Shown: one piece after another, positions 5,690-8,263 of the stretch
Layout of the letters: every line of letters begins with the position of its first letter
How positions within the stretch are numbered: the stretch's first letter is position 1
Source of the DNA: Fidelibacterota bacterium
GTDB lineage: Bacteria; Fidelibacterota; Fidelibacteria; Fidelibacterales; Fidelibacteraceae
Direction of reading: 5' to 3'
Assembly: GCA_030596185.1 (NCBI GenBank)
Contig: JAUVKP010000034.1
Location: 1 to 8,263, forward strand
DNA length: 8,263 nucleotides
Notes under the pieces: generated by a model
What the model was told of the DNA's origin: nothing
The model's database searches: none
Seen by the model: the letters and a program-made list of their open reading frames with translations, nothing else
Program-made: the position numbers and the translations under genes

Positions 5690-6906
5690 CAATTTTTCTC
5701 CACAGTTTCCCTAATCGTATCCAGCATTTGTTTCGCGATAAAATTTCGTTCATAGTCCTTAGCTAATCTAACACAACCTTTAACACATGACTTATAAAAT
5801 TCTTTATTTTTTGTCAATTCTTCAAGCTTTTCCAGAAAATCTTCTTCATTTTCCGGTTCAAAAGAAAGTCCGGCTCCATACTTATTAATAACTCTTTCGG
5901 CTTCTCCCTTTAAACCAAGTAATATGGGCTTACCCATAGCCGCATTCTCAAAGATTTTTGAAGGTAAAGCCCCCAAAAACAAATTCGATTTTTTTAGGTT
6001 TACCAAAGCAATATCAGCGCTTGCAATATACTCTCTAACTTCTTCCTTTGGAATAGCAGGCAAAATACTCACATTATTTAGATTTAACTCTTTTTTCAAT
6101 TTGATCAAATCCTCTTTTTCGGCTCCCCCACCGATAAAAAGAAAATGTATATCGGGATTCGTCACTTTCTTTGCTACTCTCAGAATAAAATCAAGCTTGT
6201 GCGCCATACCCAATGTCCCAATATATGAAACAATAGTCTTATCTTTTAAACCTAATTCATTAAGTAATTTTATATTCTTTTCTTTTGGTTGAAAATTATC
6301 AAGATTAACTCCATTCGTGTGAAGTACAATCTTATCTTTGGGAATTCCCCTTTCGATCAATCGGTCCCTGATCCCCTGTGTTACGCAAACAACTTTATTT
6401 GCTTTTTTATAGCATCTTCTTTCTTGCCACTCAAAATATTTTAATATTAATCCATCTTTAACGGCACCGACTGCCTTAATCGATTCCGGCCAAAGGTCCC
6501 GTACCTCCATGATCATCGGTTTTCTTTTCATAAATTTCAGCTGTCTCGCTGAAATTGCAGTAAACAGGTTGGGACTTGTTCCAATAACAATATCGTATTT
6601 TTGAAATAAACCGGCAATAAATGCCGAGAAACCAAAACTCATATAATCCAGAGTTCTTCTGATCGTACCTTTATTTGCTGTTGTGTAAGTCCAAACTCTA
6701 ACTACCTTAATGTCGTCAATGATCTCCTTGAAGTATAATTTATTTTTATATCCATGATGAACTTTCCCGGTAGGGTAATTCGGTGCTCCGGTAATCACAG
6801 TAATATCTGCACCCAACTCTACCCATTCCTTACAATGTTCGTAAGTTCTGGCAGCCGCAGCACTTGCTTCCGGAGGGAAGTAATCTGTTAGAAATAGGAT
6901 TTTCAT
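5689..6906 (-). CDS. Family 4 glycosyltransferase (WbuB-like)
   Basis: This 405-residue cytoplasmic, probably membrane-associated GT-B enzyme should add a sugar from a nucleotide donor to the growing lipid-linked glycan. The N-terminal domain opens with MKILFLTDYFPPE, followed by GAPNYPTGKVHHGY (40-53). RDLWPES (136-142) is characteristic of the WbuB-like group, whose named member handles an amino-deoxysugar. The C-terminal donor-binding domain starts near residue 222 with VSYIGTLG (226-233). It has LFIGGGAEK (256-264) and PSKIFENAAMGKPILLG (315-331), with E320 as the likely donor-contacting glutamate, then GEAERVI (334-340). The start has GGAG seven bases upstream. ATGA is shared with the flippase stop, a 4-base overlap, so these genes form one transcription unit. 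The length is normal and no key motif is missing. Donor and acceptor are not determinable. Confidence 0.95.
   Translation of the reverse strand: MKILFLTDYFPPEASAAAARTYEHCKEWVELGADITVITGAPNYPTGKVHHGYKNKLYFKEIIDDIKVVRVWTYTTANKGTIRRTLDYMSFGFSAFIAGLFQKYDIVIGTSPNLFTAISARQLKFMKRKPMIMEVRDLWPESIKAVGAVKDGLILKYFEWQERRCYKKANKVVCVTQGIRDRLIERGIPKDKIVLHTNGVNLDNFQPKEKNIKLLNELGLKDKTIVSYIGTLGMAHKLDFILRVAKKVTNPDIHFLFIGGGAEKEDLIKLKKELNLNNVSILPAIPKEEVREYIASADIALVNLKKSNLFLGALPSKIFENAAMGKPILLGLKGEAERVINKYGAGLSFEPENEEDFLEKLEELTKNKEFYKSCVKGCVRLAKDYERNFIAKQMLDTIRETVEKN
5698..5701 (-). promoter_or_regulatory. Ribosome binding site of the Wzi-family gene
   Basis: GGAG on the minus strand lies eight bases before the ATG at 5689 and inside the end of the upstream glycosyltransferase gene. 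It supports the ATG over the adjacent TTG and indicates coupled translation through the TGATG junction. Confidence 0.7.
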
Positions 6907-8198
6907 TTATTTTCTCCTGAACAAATCAAACTGTTCAAATATCGTTTAAAAAGGAATATAGAAATGAGCGCACTTAGTGCAATGGAAATAACGGTGGCAT
7001 AAGCCGCACCGTATATCCCGAATCTTGGGATTAAAAAAAGATTCAATAATAGATTGATCACTAACATTGCAATTGCCGAATAAGAATTCCATTTTGCTTT
7101 TCCTACGGCAGCAAGTATATTACCCAATGGAACGCGCAGCAGAAATGTTACAGCCACATTGATCATTAAAATATTAATAATAGGAAGAATTTTAATATAG
7201 TCAGGGCCAAACAGCCTTATTATAAAGCTTCCAAACACATACCAGACACTTAGTATTATTATGGTAATGACAAGAAATATCATTAGGTATTTTTTATAAT
7301 AGTTTATCAGATATTTTCTATTTTTATGATTTTCTGCGATATAAACAAAATCTGTTTGCATAAATACGCTTGGAATGAAAACCAGGCTAAAAGGTATAAG
7401 AGCGGCCACTTTATATGTCGCGACCATGGTGCTTTGAGCCAAGATAAGACCTATCATGATCGTATCCAGTTGCCATGCCATTTGCGAAGCGATATTTCCC
7501 AAGCCCGCAAAAACACCATATTTGGTGTATTCGCTAACTTTGACAGGTAGTTCTTTAACTCGCTCAAACAGTTTTATGTCTATCTTTTCTTTTTTCCCTA
7601 TTGATATATAAACTACTATTGCCGCAATTGCAGGAGCTATTGAAAAACCGATCGTATAACCTATACCCTTGGAAAGATAAATGCCAAGAAGGCTTAATAT
7701 GAATACCAATATGGAATTCAGAAGAAGCGAAGCTGCATACCCTTTGTTCTTTTTTAATACACGCAGAAATGATACCGCAGTATAGAAAAGATAATATGAC
7801 ATGACATAGATCGAGAATAATCTAAAATACGTTACGGATCCCGGCATGCGGATCGCTACCAATTCGGCAAGTCCGAGCATCAAGAGCATTACGGCAAGTG
7901 AATATATAAATCCCCGACGAATAGTAAAATTGAACAGTTTTACTTTATTCGTAAATTTGTTTTGTATAGGCCCAAAATGCAACAATGACAAATAAAGTCC
8001 TGCCCCACTGAAAGGTATGATCAATTGAGTAAGGGTCAGAGCATAGCTGAGGTTTCCATATTCTTCTTTTGAAAGGAGGCGGATTATTAAAATACCTAAT
8101 ATAAATTGGATAATACGCAAAAGGATGGTGGAAAGAAAAATATGGAATCCCCCGCGTTTCCGGAATGCTTTGAATGTCTTTTTTACCTGACTAATCAT
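6903..8198 (-). CDS. Wzx/PST-type polysaccharide flippase
   Basis: This 431-residue polytopic inner-membrane protein should move undecaprenyl-linked oligosaccharide from the cytoplasmic to the periplasmic face. About twelve hydrophobic segments span the length. Family signatures are visible at both ends: RLLSKEEYGNLSYA near residues 40-53, and NLFLIPRFGIYGAAYATV near 386-403, the typical N..LIP..G..GAA.AT pattern of the polysaccharide biosynthesis/MurJ-MATE superfamily. The length fits Wzx rather than the longer MurJ, and a lipid II role is unlikely given its place in a glycan operon. The ATG begins one base after the stop of the preceding partial gene, with only a weak AGGA at a long spacing, so translation is probably coupled. 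Such proteins are very divergent, so the substrate cannot be inferred. Confidence 0.92.
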   Translation of the reverse strand: MISQVKKTFKAFRKRGGFHIFLSTILLRIIQFILGILIIRLLSKEEYGNLSYALTLTQLIIPFSGAGLYLSLLHFGPIQNKFTNKVKLFNFTIRRGFIYSLAVMLLMLGLAELVAIRMPGSVTYFRLFSIYVMSYYLFYTAVSFLRVLKKNKGYAASLLLNSILVFILSLLGIYLSKGIGYTIGFSIAPAIAAIVVYISIGKKEKIDIKLFERVKELPVKVSEYTKYGVFAGLGNIASQMAWQLDTIMIGLILAQSTMVATYKVAALIPFSLVFIPSVFMQTDFVYIAENHKNRKYLINYYKKYLMIFLVITIIILSVWYVFGSFIIRLFGPDYIKILPIINILMINVAVTFLLRVPLGNILAAVGKAKWNSYSAIAMLVINLLLNLFLIPRFGIYGAAYATVISIALSALISIFLFKRYLNSLICSGENK

Positions 8199-8199
8199 A

Positions 8200-8263
8200 C
8201 TATTTGATTTCCTGTTGATCTCTATTCATAACTTCCCGGTATATTTTTTGCATTTGTTCTATA
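8200..8263 (-). CDS. C-terminal end of an upstream operon gene (partial)
   Basis: The only minus-strand frame open from the window edge codes for IEQMQKIYREVMNRDQQEIK and stops with TAG at 8202-8200, one base before the flippase ATG. The charged, helical tail alone does not identify the product. The exact junction with the next gene supports its being the preceding gene of the same polysaccharide operon, but the fragment is only 20 codons. Confidence 0.55.
   Translation of the reverse strand, partial: IEQMQKIYREVMNRDQQEIK

Noticed and set aside
5924..6292. 122-codon plus-strand open frame
   Set aside because: It is entirely antisense to the glycosyltransferase, which has full motif support.

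Overview
This looks like a chromosomal window from an AT-rich Gram-negative bacterium, because it encodes a Wzi-type outer-membrane beta-barrel and several Sec-type signal peptides. The protein flavour and the style of intergenic palindromic repeats suggest the Fibrobacteres-Chlorobi-Bacteroidetes side of the tree (for example Cloacimonadota or Marinimicrobia-like lineages). That placement is an inference, not something the sequence proves.

All recognisable genes lie on the minus strand, so the window reads biologically from right to left. From 8263 down to 2019 there is a surface-polysaccharide cluster. It runs: the last 20 codons of an unidentified gene; a Wzx/PST-type flippase; a WbuB-like family 4 glycosyltransferase; a Wzi-family outer-membrane protein; and a polyprenyl-phosphate sugar-1-phosphate transferase that would start glycan assembly. 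After a 118-base gap comes a small secreted fibronectin-III-like protein, closed by a hairpin/T-run terminator at 1969-1996. The first five are packed with a 1-base gap, a 4-base overlap, a 1-base TGATG overlap and a 12-base gap, so they are almost certainly one operon. Together they cover glycan initiation, one glycosyl addition, flipping across the inner membrane and outer-membrane surface attachment. No polymerase, Wza/Wzc exporter or nucleotide-sugar synthesis gene is in view.

From about 1 to 1968 lies a repeat-rich region with an IS110-family insertion sequence. Its recombinase (374-1393) keeps the DEDD residues and the C-terminal serine motif. Upstream of the recombinase are about 200 non-coding bases with ordered hairpins, as expected for a bridge RNA. 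One segment there is complementary, with a 3-base gap, to DNA just past the recombinase stop. Between the IS and the operon terminator sit several palindromic elements, including a 136-base unit with 7-base inverted ends. The first 373 bases hold no gene but contain a heptamer tandem repeat and a short direct repeat.

Two start codons are best placed downstream of the longest possible ORF start: 1393 rather than 1417 for the recombinase, and 5689 rather than 5692 for Wzi. The fibronectin-like protein probably starts at 2444 rather than 2468.
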